This document shows positions 45,164-57,960 of a stretch of 64,000 nt of DNA, piece by piece. Location: positions 2,108,001 through 2,172,000 of the forward strand of contig JAWNGF010000002.1 of assembly GCA_037039685.1 (NCBI GenBank), given 5' to 3'. Position 1 is the first letter of the stretch. The number at the start of each line of letters is the position of its first letter. The notes beneath the pieces were generated by a model. It was not told where the DNA came from, did no database searches, and saw nothing but the letters and a program-made list of their open reading frames with translations. This DNA is from Ceratobasidium sp. AG-K (lineage: Eukaryota; Basidiomycota; Agaricomycetes; Cantharellales; Ceratobasidiaceae). The translations under genes were made by a program, and so were the position numbers.

Positions 45164-48100
45164 ATGGCGTTTTCAACCCTGAGGTTGCGTGAACCAGCTC
45201 GTCTACAGGTGTTTGGAAGAAACTACCGAGCCAGACTCTTGACGCCTCAGGTACGGTTATATGCAGATGATGCCCTCTCGGCGGAGATCAGTGCAAAGGA
45301 CTCGGTAAGTCTCACCCTATACATCTGCCGAATTAGGCAACACGAATCAATCCTTTATACTTGAACGCATACCTTAGACTCCTGGTCGCAAAACTGGCTG
45401 GTTCTTTGTAGACGCACTATTCCCGGTCCAGCTTAGCAAATACGAGTGAGTCTGGCATCAAACTAGTGGCCGAGAGCCCTGACAGCCAATAGCATTCGGC
45501 ATTATTTTGCGAACCTGCGGAAGGAAGCAATTGTACAACGCGTCAAATCAGTTCTTGAAAATACAAATGTCCACGGATTCAAAGTGCTAGACATCGAACC
45601 AAGGTACGCCAGCCTGGGCCCATCGAACCTGATTCTAACTCGCAACAGGGTCAAGGATGGTGGCTTATTTGTTCACTTCGAGTACATATCTCCCCTAGGA
45701 TCCAGCACATCCAACGATCCAAACGTGCGGTTAACTGAGCTCAAAGCGATAGCGGAACTCCAGGCTGCGATTCAGTCTGCCGCGGCCAAGCGTGGTGGCA
45801 TTCCATCCTGGTTGGGGATCAGTGCCCCCGGCAAGTTCTGGCTGGTCCGTGGGAGACCATGGAGGGAAGATATGGACCGGTTTGCGTCTTCAATCATCAA
45901 GACCGAGTTTGATGGCCCAGATGTCCATCTGGAGTCACTATACGACGTTCTGCGGGTACGTTCCATGCTCGACTTTGCCTAGACCTCTATTCATCGCTTA
46001 AAATAGCCTTACGGTCGAATTACCAAACTCGACCCTCCTACCCCTGCACCTGCAGGCACATTGCGTAGTGCGACCGTCACATACTCTAGGGTTCATGCTG
46101 CTGTCCTGGCTCGAAACTGTCTGCACGGCGTAAATTTGACGACAGACGGCGATGTTCTTGGAAGGTCTGGCCCGGGCCTTGCGTTAGCTGCAGCTCCGGG
46201 GACTAAACTCACACGATTGAGTGTGCTTTACGAGCAGCCTCTGAAAGAGCACGCCATTCGAAATTGGCTCACAAGCCATCCAAGGATAGTCCTTCCCATC
46301 TTGGCCTTTCTCATCGGTACCTTGACATATACAGTAAGTGTCATTCCAGCCTCGATAATTCCAATCACCTTACCCGATGTAAACAAATAGGTATTTGACC
46401 CAATTCGTGAACTGTCAGTGCAGGGCAAAGTCATGAGTTGGTTTGATTACAAAGGTAATTTTCATCCGCTCGTTCATCCCTGTAATAACATTTCCATTAG
46501 ACTACGCCCTCTTCAAATGGATCCGTGAGAATGCTTATGAACGTATTGCATCTACATTTACGGGCAAACGCGCTGAAGAAGAGACAGAGGAACCTGCGAT
46601 CTGGCAGGAGAGAAAGGATGCAAAAGCAACTCTTCGCGCCTATCTGAATGATTTCCCATGTGTGTGGTGCATATGAGCAAGGAGGCTCAGCTGACATCTA
46701 CTTTTTCACAGCAACGGTCGCAGTTATCCATGGTCCGGCAGGCGCAGGAAAGGGTGACCTTGTCAACAGTGTAATGAAAGAAGAAGATAGGTAAGCTGGC
46801 TATTACCTTTTCCTAAAAAGATATTGACTATTGAGTGGAAGACCGTCCCTTGTCATTGATTGTGCCAAAATCATGAATGCCGCAAATGACTCTGCCACCA
46901 TCCGCGAACTAGCCAAGCAGACTGGCTACTGGCCATACTTTAGTTTCCTGAATTCGTTGAACAACTTGATAGATTTGGCAAGCGTCGGTCTGATCGGGCA
47001 AAAGGGTGAGTCTGAAATGATTGGATATATGGAAAGTAATAGTACTGAAACCTAGTATCTAGCGGGTTTCAGCACGACAACAGAATCCCAACTGCGTGAT
47101 ATTCTCAATGTTACGGCGACGGCTCTTCATCGTGTTCAGGAGGTGCATGAAAAGAATATTGCTCGCGATGCTCAACGTGCGCATATAATCTCTAAACGGC
47201 GGGCCCGAAACTCGGCTCGGGCCGCTAATTCGAGTACTCCGACCCTATCCCAAGACGTCACCAGCGCTGTTGCTTCTAATGATGGCAACGGCAACACAGG
47301 ATCGGGCGAGAAGCTGGCTCAAATTCCTCCACTTCCTATCAGTCAAGATCCAACCCCAGCGCCTGTCGTCAACCGAGGAGGCCTCGAGGAGGCTCTGGAT
47401 GATCTGCCAATCGTACTTATCACCAACTATCAACCGCAAGGGGCAAAACGCGACGAGCTACTTAACGTTCTAGCTGAGTGGGCTGCAAAATTAGCGGAAG
47501 ATAAGGTTAGTCCAGTTTAGATACATGGAGCCACCACCACCGAGCTGACTGGCAACGTGCGAAAATGTAGATCGCACACGTTGTGTTCGTATGTACCAAC
47601 AGGGAAAACACAAAGCGCATAGCCAAAGGTAAGCGCGTTAGGGCCTGGAATGGGGCTATATTATTCGACGGCTAATCATGTTTAATTATCTACAGCTCTT
47701 CCATCACGACCCTTGACGTCTATCGCACTCAGCGATGCCGATGCCGATACTGCACTTAAGTACGTAACTTGGAAGCTCTCGGAGGCCGGAGTCGTCCAAG
47801 CGCTCCGTTCGAACGAACTCAAGACCGTCGAGAAACTGGGTGGTCGCATCAGTGATCTCGATACGGTATGAGGTCGATGCTTCACGAACAGGGCCAACAG
47901 TGCTCATTTTGGTTCCAGCTCGTTAGTAAAGTACGAAATGGGCAGTCTATTACCGAAGCTGTGGAAGAGATCATCCATCGAGGTATCGGCGAGATGCGGA
48001 AAAACGCATTTGGTGATGACCTAGAGGACGCAAAGTCTTTGCCGTGGACACGAGAGCAGGCTTGGAGCGTTTTAAAGGCTTTGGCAGCAAAGAATGAGGT

Positions 48101-48709
48101 ATGTGAGATCTCATTAACCTGGGTCAATCGTAGTCTTTTCGGTGCTGACGTTTCGCGGATAATAGATTCCCTACGCGGACGTCCTTCTTGAGTTCCCATT
48201 CAAGGGAGATGAGCTAGCTCTGAGGAATATGGAAACTGCTGAACTGATCGCAATTGGTACTGTGGATGGCAAGTACTAAAGTGCCCATGATGGGGTATCT
48301 CCTGATCCCTCCTTCCACTAGGTCTTCCAGCAAGTATTAAACCCGGAAAGCCAGTTTATAAACATGTTTACCGGCGTCTTGTCCAAGGTTTGAACATCAT
48401 ACAACCTGCTTGGGCTTTTCCCATTGACTTCTCCTAGATCCAATATTCCAGGCGGTACAGAATATCAACCTCAATGAGAAACTAATTGCTGTTTCAGTCT
48501 CTACCGTCAAGTCCTGCGAAGAAGAGCTTACTGTACTGAAGAACATTGGATTGGACCTTGGGTCATCTGTCCTCAGCGGCAAGGGAGCTACAGGAGCTCG
48601 AGCAAGCTACCTTTTAGAAAAGATGATGCAGGCAACGCTCAAGATTGAACAACTAGAGGCTGAAAACTCCAAGCTGAAAAAGGTGTTGGCAAAAGGCGCA
48701 TCGACCTAA
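45164..48709 (+). CDS. YME2: Mitochondrial escape protein 2 (Yme2/RNA12 family)
   Basis: Inner mitochondrial membrane protein affecting mtDNA maintenance and nucleoid structure in yeast. Start MAFSTLRLREPARLQVFGRNYRARLL is a presequence, in a good context (CACCATGG). Next come KTGWFFVDALFPVQLSKYDIRHYF and an RRM-like domain (VHLESLYDVLRPYGRITKLD). One TM segment follows (HPRIVLPILAFLIGTLTYTVF), then an ATPase-like region with P-loop VIHGPAGAGKGDLVN, Walker-B-like LDDLPIVLITNY, and HVVFVCTNRENTKRIAKALP. The C-terminus is a coiled coil (LEKMMQATLKIEQLEAENSKLKKVL). About twelve exons with 50-60 nt introns; junctions such as LSKY/DIRHY and LDIEPR/VKDGG are in phase. Stop TAA at 48707-48709. Confidence 0.92.
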
Positions 48710-49451
48710 CAACGCACGCTTTGTTTCTGATACTCTGATTCGTATGATGTATTGCTGTATGTGGCCTACAATTTACACACGCGCTCAAACACTTTGCGCG
48801 ATCGATGGTACGAGTTCCCAACTCAGATGAATTTGACGGGGCAATATTTCGGCTAGCGCGAGATAACCTTCTACCTCCTAGTATTCACAGACTACGGCGA
48901 GCCCGTAACCTTCCCCCGTTAAGCATACCTGAGTATCATAAGTTTTGTACCAGAGTATACCGAATCGTGCGGCCGGGATAACCACGATACGTGGCGGGGC
49001 ATTCCATAGGAGTTTGTTTTAAGGCGTGTATTTATCGACCGAGTATGTATCGATTGATTGGTATGTACGGTGCTAAAATCTACATTCGGGTTGTGCTATT
49101 TGCGACCCAGTATTTCGGTCAGTATTTCTTCAGACTAGATTTGGAGCCCATCATTCTTCGAGGGGGTATCCACGTGGTCGAGCACTGATGTCCTAAGGTG
49201 CAAGTTACTGGGTCCGAACTCTAACCTTCTTGCAAACCACGGTGGGCACCTGAGAGGCCGAGGCCGAGGCCCTTACTTCCCGGTTAGTGTTCGGCCCACC
49301 AGTGTCATGCATTGCGTTTGGTACATATAAGGGAACTAGCGCATCTTCGTCCAACCTGTGCACTCCGAGTTGACACGTACCTTCCCCAGCCCCCATTACA
49401 GCCGGTAGTCTTGCTTTAACAGCGATTCCGCGTAGCTCAAGGTTTTTCAAG
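48710..49451. other. Intergenic, YME2 / membrane protein
   Basis: 742 bp without a supportable exon. The short frames here have no motif. Presumed 3' UTR and promoter. Confidence 0.4.
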
Positions 49452-50607
49452 ATGCCAAGTAAGTGCAATATTGCCCCTCAGTTGGCGTCGACGTAACTAA
49501 CCTGAGCTGGCAGCCGTTCGAAACCTCGGACTCGGTCGGATAGCCGCAACACTACTGCTGCCGTGCATGGTGAGCGTATCTTGACTGCTATCGGAGCGAC
49601 TGATACTGAAATAGAACACCCAGTCATTCTATGCAGTGCGTGGGCTATTTGGATTACTCGCAACCGAGGGCGGCGAATCTCTGGCCAAACACTGCCAACA
49701 GAACGGCACTTTGACGAACTTTGCCAAGGTGCCTTACACCGGGAGCAATAGCGCTGACTACCAAATGTGCGTTCTAGTAACCTTCATGCAGGCGGGATTG
49801 GACGAAGGAAAGGCCCATTTCTTTCCCGAACTCTATTCTGCTTTGGCGCCAGCTGCAGTTATCCCATTCCTTGAGATGCGTAGAGCCGGGTTTCGTACCC
49901 CCGTAGTACAAATCTCGATGCTAGTTCTTGGACTCCTTTACCAAAATTTCTCAGGTGCCGCGGTCCTTCCCCTATGGTGGACTATTCACCTCTTGGTCTC
50001 GGGTCTGAACACCACGCCACTGCATCCACATTACGTTGAAGGGACCTTTATTGGCCATCTCCTGGGTTATCTTGCTGTCTCTGTTGCATTGTTTATCCAC
50101 CAAACCACTGCCATTCACGTGGCATGGCAGATCTTTCCCGCATCCATCGTGGTTGTCCAGGCTTTCTACCTGGTTTACCAGCGCTACACGAATGGAGACG
50201 TCCCCGAATCTTCATACGACCTCCTTCAGCTAATACATCTCACCAACTTTTGTTGGTCGGCTGTTGCCCATTCGTATACTTTGTTCCAGGTACTAATGTC
50301 ACCTGCCCCCCTTGAGTCGCTCAAACATGCGTATTACCCGAGCTTCTCACCCGATTCATTATCTCCAATGACCTCAATGCCTCAGCATTTCCTAAAGTTG
50401 GACCTTGTGCTTATATCATGCACGACCTTCTTTGCCGGTCTATGGTACCTACGATGCACACGATCGAGACTATTGGCTAGTGGCTGGTTTGTGCTGGGAT
50501 CGATTTGCTTCGGAATGGGTGCTGCGGTATCCGGAGTTTGGATGTGGAGGGAAAAGCTATTAGAAGAGGACCGTCGGGCACTCGGACAGCGGTCAAAGAA
50601 GGATTAG
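49452..50607 (+). CDS. Multi-spanning fungal membrane protein, function unknown (348 aa)
   Basis: Exons 49452-49458 (ATG CCA A), 49514-49569 and 49624-50607 join in frame: MPTVRNLGLGRIAATLLLPC then MSFYAVRGLFGLLATEGG and GTLTNFAKVPYTGSNSADY. Introns of 55 and 54 nt have GT..AG ends. Seven or eight hydrophobic segments follow (e.g. VVQISMLVLGLLY, AAVLPLWWTIHLLVSGL, HLLGYLAVSVALFI, VLGSICFGMGAAVSGVWMW). The tail is short and basic (GQRSKKD). It recalls fungal-specific integral membrane proteins with a similar N-terminal layout that sit in many genomes without an assigned role. I do not know the function and see no catalytic motif. Confidence 0.7.
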
Positions 50608-51362
50608 GCGGAGAGGAGGTGTGCATACAACGGGAGAATGTTGGTGGTAAGTTGCCTACGTACTTATTGTTTACACCCAACCACGTTTACCAATCTAGTA
50701 CAACAGACTGGACCTTTAAAGCATTTTTATTACACTCGACGCCTCGAGTGTCAGGTCAATTTTGATCATGAGATTAAAGTGACCGGAGTAATGGGCCCGC
50801 CTGTCTTTCGGTACACCTGTGTGGCGAGTTCCATGTGTATGAATGTATCATCTAATGGGTTTTAGACTCTTGGTATTGATCAAAAGCATTGTGGACATCT
50901 AAGGTATATAGCTGAAGCTAAGGCCGATGATGTGCGAAATCCCACAGACCATTCTTCACGCACATCATCGTGAAGCTGATTTACTCGATTCAGGCGGGAA
51001 GTAAGACCTCAGAGCGCTATCTTACTAACCATGCACCTAAGTGATTCCGTTGAAGCTCTTCCCCAGCGCTTTGCTCTCTGTGGTCGTGTGCCGCCTATAG
51101 CATACTATTTGGTGGACCCCGTGTTCAAATATGGACTTGCTCCACATATGCAGCGTTAAAGTTCTTACAACAACCAAAATAGGAAAGAAACTCTGCTGTT
51201 TATGGCCAAGCAAACTGCGCTCGGGCCATGCATACAAGGCTCCCAAAACCACCATGTGTGTTTCTGTATTTGTACTCAATTGGCGCTAACAGGAAGCGCT
51301 TAGGCGCCAGACGACACTCAAGCGAATTGGGCATAACACATGAGTTTTAGGCAACTACCACC
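50608..51362. other. Intergenic, membrane protein / alpha-beta hydrolase
   Basis: 755 bp, no exon seen. A GATGATGTGCG/CGCACATCATCG pair (about 50927-50970) could form a weak hairpin; nothing else stands out. Confidence 0.4.
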
Positions 51363-52631
51363 ATGTCCTCACAAATAGAACGCAAGACCATATTCAACGA
51401 GGCAACAGTGGTGAAAAAAGGGTTATGCCCTGTTACAGTCATTAAAGGCGAAGCATCTCCAGTTGAGAGTCATTCACTTTACTTTGGTAGGTGGCTAAGG
51501 GTCAATCGGCGTGGGGGAACCTAACCATACACTCTATAACCTATGCAGAACAACATGGACGTGGTCCCGAGAAAATATTGTTTATCATGGGGTAGGTGCA
51601 CTTGGTTTAAGTACTCGGCGCCTGTACCTGACATCCCATCCAACATCTACCCTAAACAGATTGAACTCCAGTTCGTTCAGCTGGCAGCACCAAGTTGAAC
51701 ACTTTGGTCCATCGGAGAAATACTCGATATTAGTATTTGATAACCGAGGAGTGGGACACAGTGACGCACCACGCGGACCCTACACGTAAGTGAGATGGGT
51801 ATCATACTATCAACTGTTTCTCTAATGAGGATATTCACATACAAAAATATATACAGGACGAGCGGTATGGCAGAAGATGTCATTGTGTTACTCGACTACA
51901 TAGGCTGGACTGAAGAGCGGCAATTACACGTTGTTGGTGTGTCGATGGGGGGCATGGTAGCGCAAGAGCTGGCCACCCGGATACCCCGACGAATTGCATC
52001 GCTCTTACTATCAGTGACAAGTGCTGGTGGTCACATCTGGAATAACCTACCTCCGGTGAGTGTCTATTGGCCTTCATCTTCGACTCGCACTGATGCATAA
52101 TATTAGTGGAAGGGATTTTCTACGCTTGCGAGGTACGTCTAAACTTGCTAGATAGCCTATATTTCGGAGCACTAACCTCTCACCAGGTTGACGTTCATTA
52201 AAGACCCCGCCATCAAAGTCCGGATGATCATGGACATGGTGTTTCCCCTCTCCTGGCTCGCTGAGCCTTCCGCTGCGAACCCTAAAGTGACGAATAGGGA
52301 AGCACAGACGACGTTATACATGACCCGGATTCTTGCAACGACGCCGCAGACGCTCATGGGCACACTCTCACAAATGGCCGCCGGCCTTTCACATCGGGTA
52401 ACCCCGGAGCGATTACGCCAAATCGCAGAAGACGTGCCCAAGGTGGTGCTGGTCACTGGAGACGAGGACAATCTGGTCCCACCAACATGCAGCGAGTGGA
52501 TCAAGAAGTGCATGGGCCCTAATGTCGAGCTAGAGAAGTGGGAAAACACGGGGCATGCGCTACAGATTCAGCGGCCCGAGAGATTCAATGCGCTGGTGGA
52601 AAGGGTGATAGCAGAGTCCCGACGAGCTTGA
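51363..52631 (+). CDS. Alpha/beta hydrolase
   Basis: Cytosolic-looking alpha/beta hydrolase fold protein of about 310 residues in five to six exons, starting MSSQIERKTIFNEATVVKKG. Visible: oxyanion-side loop FIMGLNSSSFSW (formed across an intron, GG|A TTG), VFDNRGVGHSDAPRGPYTTSGMAEDV, the nucleophile elbow GVSMGGMVAQELA, the acid region VLVTGDEDNLVPP and the catalytic His in TGHALQIQRPERFN. The triad Ser-Asp-His is complete. The lid region between residues 160 and 230 is variable, so the substrate cannot be told. No signal peptide. Confidence 0.9.
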
Positions 52632-52785
52632 CGCTGATTTCATGCGCGTAGAGAATATGAGAGTTTGATGCATATATTGATCGTTCAGAAATGACCGAAA
52701 GGGTAAACATGCAAGCACCACTGGGAAATTTGCAACTTTTACCACTGTTGGACTTCTGACGAAGGGTCAGAGGTAACAGTATCAT

Positions 52786-53777
52786 TTAGCGGGATGATAG
52801 CATGTCACTGATAGAGGCCCAGTAGTCTGGGGTCACTTTTTCCTTGATCTCCTCGGCAGTCAACCAGGCGAAATCTTTGACAGACTTTCCGTTTGGTTTT
52901 GCTTGGCCCGCAAATATGTGCGCCTTGAAAAATAGAATCTAATCTGCGGGTAAGAGAATTAGAAACTCGTTTAATTAGAGAGACGGACCGTTTCGGAACC
53001 CGGTTTTGAAGGGCGGTAGACTCCAACAGGATGTCTTCCAACTACCCAAGTATCCATGTCCGGGCCACATTCCGAATGCAATCCCTCGACGGATACCTAA
53101 AGCGAACTTAGTAGGCATGCATGCACCAAAGTTCAACTTACGGTGTGCAAAGCGGCCCCTGGTTTTGCAGGCCCTTGAGGCAACCGCCAGCCCTCAGCAC
53201 TATTGACCAGTAGGTAAAGATTCCTGTCTCCCTTTCTGTTTAGATTTTTGACGTCGCCTGTTCGGTCAGAGTCGTGCTGCCTAGGGAGGGCTATAACATC
53301 CTCCGTTTGCCCCATCGAACCTGTTTTGTCTTCCTCGAGGTCGGCCAGCTGAGCGTCTCCAAACCCATCCCCGAATGCGTCTTTTTCCCTTTGGCTTTCT
53401 TCGAGGAAAAATTGCCGCTCTGCAATCGCGCCTTTTTTGAAGTAAAATTCCCGCGGGAAGGGATTAGATATTGCTCGGCCAATACGAGCTTGGTACTCGT
53501 GATAGGCTTTCTCGAAGGAAGTGGGGAGTGTTGTCAAGATAGGAGAACGGTTGAGGAGGACAGAAGCAACGATAGGGGAGGCTAATGTTGGCGGACTTGC
53601 ATCCCGTGAAGTTGTGTTAACCTGGGTAGATGCGGATCTTGTTATTGACCGTCGGGAGATGGCTAAATTTAATGCGTAAGAGTCAGATGCTTTAATGACT
53701 GGAGTCTTGATTCTCTTACCAATACAAGCCCTTCCCGTAGCTTTCGAGCAAGATGTCGAGGCTAGTTGAGAGGCCAT
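52786..53777 (-). CDS. MRPL17: Mitochondrial large ribosomal subunit protein mL46 (MRPL17)
   Basis: Component of the mitoribosome with an inactive Nudix fold. Exons from the ATG at 53777: MASQLASTSCSKATGRACIAISRRSITRSAST (presequence; intron with GTAAGA donor), then VASVLLNRSPILTTLPTSFEKAYHEYQARIGRAISNPFPREFYFKKG, the family hallmark. The Nudix-like part is YLLVNSAEGWRLPQGPAKPGAALHTVSVEGLHSECG, where the catalytic REUxEE Glu residues are absent, then WVVGRHPVGVYRPSKPGSETILFFKAHIFAG. It ends DYWASISDMLSSR with TAA at 52788-52786. It is divergent from DLD1, with 268 bp between the ATGs. Confidence 0.92.
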
Positions 53778-54045
53778 CCAGTTGGTAAAGTTCAAGTCAC
53801 GAGAAATGAAAATGGATGCCCAGGCGGATGCCTCGGTGAACAGCCAATGATGCCACAGCTCGGCAAGCGCGGGCATGACCGGGTGGCGGCCCGGCCTTGA
53901 TCCAGCCGGCGGATGTATTCGCCAGCTCTCCGGTGACCCGATGTTGCAATATTCGACGATATCGGTTATAAAGTCCGAGACGTGTCTATCCCAATAACAA
54001 GTCCTTTCCCCACACTAGTTGTATTGCTACTTGGTCATTTTGGAG

Positions 54046-56422
54046 ATGAGTTCCCGTATGCTCTTGTCGGCAACGTATTGCATGCAACGCCAACTACGAT
54101 TACCAGCTCAGCGAATCTTTACGACCTCAAGGAGCTTGGCTACCTCGATTCATTCAAACCCTCCTAAACGACGACTCGCCCGCACTTTGCTCTTAGTGAC
54201 GACTGCTGCGCTCGCAGGATCTATTGGCTACGGGCTTGCGGGGGGTTCAGGACATGACCACCGCTCTTCGTATCGACGCGAGATAACAGAGCTTCCACAG
54301 AAATATGGTTCAGATGAGGACTTTCGTCGAGGCATTGCAGAGCTGCGGGCCCACTTCACTGAGCCAGGAACATTTTCTACCGATGCCAACACCTTGCACG
54401 AGCATGGCTTTTCCATGAATAGCTATCACGACGGCGCGCCGCATAGCGTTGTGGTCTATCCTCAGAATACGGACGATGTTGTTTTAATCATGAAAGTCGC
54501 CTCGAGATATAGGATACCAGTTACTCCCTATAGCGGTGGAACAAGTTTGGAAGGAAATTTCCGTGGGGTCAGTTCAAGTAACTACACAGGTTACCCATTG
54601 AATATTGATATGGTTTAGCACTCACGGGGAGGCATATGCGTTGACATGTCCGAAATGAACAAGATCATACGCATTAATGGTATCCGCGCCCTCAGTCCAC
54701 GTCCAGCAGCATCTAACCCCACATATGTCCGTAGAGGCCGACTCGGACCTTGTCTGTCAAGCGGGTGCATCCTGGATGGAAATCAACGCTACTCTAAAGG
54801 AAAAGGGGATCCCACTGTTTTTTCCGGTAAGAAACAACGATAATAAAATATTTCGTCCTTACATGTCTCGCGCTTGGCTAGCTCGACCCTTCTCCCGCGG
54901 CCACAATCGGGGGAATGATATCAACCGGGTGTTCAGGAAGTAAGCACGATGCATTCACTATACCGGCAAACAACTTACGGTAGGGACACGACTCAGCCAA
55001 TGCTGTGAGATACGGCACTGCGAAAGCTGAGTGGTTCTTGAATATTGTCCGTAATCCAATGTGTATGTTCTCCGATGTTGGTCTAACGAGACCAACGAAT
55101 CACTAGACTGTGGTATTGCCCTCGGGCGAAGTCATCAAGACGCGAAGACGAGCGCGCAAGTCATCAGCGGGGTTCGACACTACCAAACTCTTCATTGGAG
55201 CTGAAGGTACTTTGGGTATTATAACTGAAGGCAAGACCAACAGTCATCCAAGAAAATGCTTGAAAGTATACTTATGTGCTGCCATGCTAGCCACCCTCCG
55301 ATTAGCGCCTCTGTTGGAAACAAACGTTGCGGTTTGCCAATTTCCCGATGTGCGCCATGCAACAGAGGCAGTGATCGAAATTATAAACAAAGGCGTCGCT
55401 TTGCGTAAGTTGGACGCCCCCAAATTAGACTGCACGATTCTCAAGTAAACCAGAATGCATCGAGCTCTGTGATGACGACTTTATGCGTGCAACAAATGTT
55501 CATGGTCAATCAGAGCGTAAATACCCCGAAAAAGACTCGCTCTACTTCAAGGTTAGTCCCGCTCGTAGATTTTATTGAACCCACTAACCTTGGCGCAGTT
55601 CCAGGGAACGCCCGAAACTATCAAGCATAGTGCTGCAATGGCGAAGTCACTTTCCGAAAAGCACGGCGGAACGGGATTCTCCCTCGCCTCTTCAGAGCAT
55701 GAAGCAGCTGACCTTTGGGCGGACCGAAAAAATGCGCTATATTCGAGTCTTGCGCTAAGGCCGGGGGCAAAAGGATGGTCGACCGATGTGTGGTACGCCG
55801 TGCTGCGCATACAGTTATTGGCTCGTGAACCGTAACACATCTTACAGCGTACCGATATCCAAGCTACCCCAGTTAGTTTATGAGACCAAAAAGGATCTAG
55901 CCGAGATCGGGCTCATGTCCACCATCGTCGGTACGTGCTTTCCTCAATACCTGCAGGCCGATCTCTAACCCTTGATTAGGACACGTTGGTGACGGTACGT
56001 TTGTCAACCCTCGTCTCGAAATTGGTGATTCCAAACAATGGATACAGGCAATTTTCACGCACTGTTACTATTTGACAACGACGAAGAACTCAAGCTCGTG
56101 AAGAGTGCGGTGCACCGAATGGTAGAGCGAGCCATTGCATTAGATGGAACTTGTAAGCTAGGAAGTCTTGTGGTGGGGCTTGCCAACTCAGTTTATCATA
56201 GGTACTGGAGAGCATGGTGTGGGTGTTGGCAAGAAGGAATACTTATACAATGAGCTTGGGGAGGGTACAGTCGAGCTCATGAAGACTGTCAAGATGGCGA
56301 TCGACCCGCTGAACATTATGAACCCCGGAAAGGTACGATTCTAGGCTCAGCTTCCTGAGATTCTGCTACTCACTTGACCTGTTCAGCTGTACCCTGATCA
56401 CCCAGACAAATCCGATCATTGA
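54046..56422 (+). CDS. DLD1: D-lactate dehydrogenase (cytochrome), mitochondrial
   Basis: FAD enzyme that oxidises D-lactate to pyruvate and reduces cytochrome c in the intermembrane space. Start [25 protein letters not shown] is a presequence, followed by a TM-like anchor ([20 protein letters not shown]). FAD-binding region: [86 protein letters not shown]-oxidase C-terminal domain: [19 protein letters not shown]-like linker, [30 protein letters not shown] and [13 protein letters not shown]. Twelve or so exons. The intron 55231-55290 is GC..AG, and the exon 55980-55994 (15 nt) supplies GHVGDG. Stop at 56420-56422. Confidence 0.95.
55231..55290 (+). other. GC..AG intron in DLD1
   Basis: Donor GAAG|GCAAGA, acceptor ATGCTAG, 60 nt. 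Splicing gives [13 protein letters not shown], the conserved family sequence. The intron itself is open in frame, so translation through it would insert 20 residues. Confidence 0.85.
55980..55994 (+). other. 15-nt microexon of DLD1
   Basis: Exon GACACGTTGGTGACG between GATTAG and GTACGT; with neighbouring bases it encodes GHVGDG, a conserved FAD-oxidase segment. Flanking introns are 49 and 53 nt. Confidence 0.85.
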
Positions 56423-56654
56423 CGGGAGAGTCATTTTCCAAGATGACCGCTTGTTCCTGGTTGGAAGCTAGAATTTGGATATAGATGCGGATTCTGCTAT
56501 ATGTTGGATACCTGCTTTTATTGCTTTACTGTAATGAATTCAAGGTCGAAACTGAGAGCTTCCCTTAAGCAAATCAGGTACCAAAAGACAAATTCACGTA
56601 GAATGAAGAGCAGAGGAACGAAGTTCGATCAAAAATGGTACCAGTCCCATTGTA

Positions 56655-57691
56655 TCACTTGCTCTTGGTTTTCCGCAGGCTGAGTTCCAACTGGGCTCGG
56701 ACAACTGCCGCCCAATCCTCCCATGTCGTATGAGCCTTCAGCTGGATCTGCTCAAAGCACATTTCGCAAAACGTGGTGGTATCCTCGTCTATATAATAGG
56801 GCTTGCACAAAAACCCGACCTTGAACAAATGGTCGCATTCGCTCAAGGGTCGACTCGAGAGCGTGTCCAGCACATGGTATGCCCAAAACGACTGCCAAGA
56901 TACGGCCGAAAAGAACACTTCGTCGTATGGTGGCCGACACTTGTCGCAGATGAGTGCTGAGGCGAGTTTATCAGGACTGAGATGGGTCTTGCCCCATTCA
57001 TCCGCGCGGAGGTTCATGGGAAATTCATGTAGATTGTTGAGCATATTGGCTAGAGTTGACCATCGTCTGGCTAGTCGTGTGACGAGGGCGAGGGCGGCTT
57101 GCGGATGTCGAGTGGACGACATGTAGTTTGTCATGCCTTGTTCGCTTTTAAGGTCCAGCTTGCTAATACAGTAATCGAAGCAAGCTTCGGCTACATCCTT
57201 GAATTCATAGATGCTCGCAAGCTCATATACCCTGAGCGGCTGTTTGCGCATGTGCAGTGGGGACGTCTCGGTCCAAAACAGCGATCGTAGCCAAGACGTC
57301 ATAGTCTCGAGCTCGTACTTTCGAGCTACCTCGAAGACTTTGGTGAGGACTTCGAAATCGTCGATCGCGGGTAGTTGTTGGTGGTACAGATAAACGAGTA
57401 CTAGGCGAATCGTTTCGGCGTCTTCGGTAAGGTCAACGACTCGTTCTCCGGATCCGACCGACATGAGGTCTTTGAAGAAGGGAGAGGCGAGGGTGAGGAT
57501 GACAGAGTGCACAGTAAACTCATGTTCATCGTTTGAGCGAAGGATAAAGTCGCCTCCATCCGAGGGACCAAAACCCTGGGTGACATCTGGCCCGAGTTGT
57601 TCAACCGATTGCCAAGATGCTTCATTGCTAGACTAGTAGATGGCCATTTAGACAGATCACTACGCACAACACAGAGACCAACCTCGCCCAT
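56655..57691 (-). CDS. BTB/POZ domain protein
   Basis: Start MGE (ATG at 57691), a 50-nt intron (GTTGGT..CTACTAG), then a single long exon: SSNEASWQSVEQLGPDVTQG and the BTB fold GGDFILRSNDEHEFTVHSVILTLASPFFKDLM, VVDLTEDAETIRLVLVYLYHQQLP and VFEVARKYELETMTSWLRSLF. The C-terminal 180 residues are helical, then carry Cys pairs (ICDKCRPP, FLCKPYYID, FCEMCFEQIQ), but not a clear zinc finger. This type is common in many copies in Agaricomycete genomes; partners are unknown. It is convergent with DLD1 (232 bp between stops). The start is not certain, as the first exon is short. Confidence 0.8.
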
Positions 57692-57960
57692 TTTGGACCG
57701 TTTCTTGGTTCTCCTTGTCCGTGACGTGGTGGCCAACTTTATGGGGTGGTGGTGGCTAAATCTTTGACTTTACCGAGGGATAAATCCGGACATCTCAAGA
57801 AGGTGATTGGGTAAGCATCGACAGCCATTATAGGAAGCGTTTGCACGCCACGCATCGGAATTTTTCATTGTAGACATCTATCAAACCATAACAGACGCAT
57901 ATCGATTGTCCACTAGCCAGACTAGAAGTTTATGGTATACGTCTTCGCCTATATATGCGC

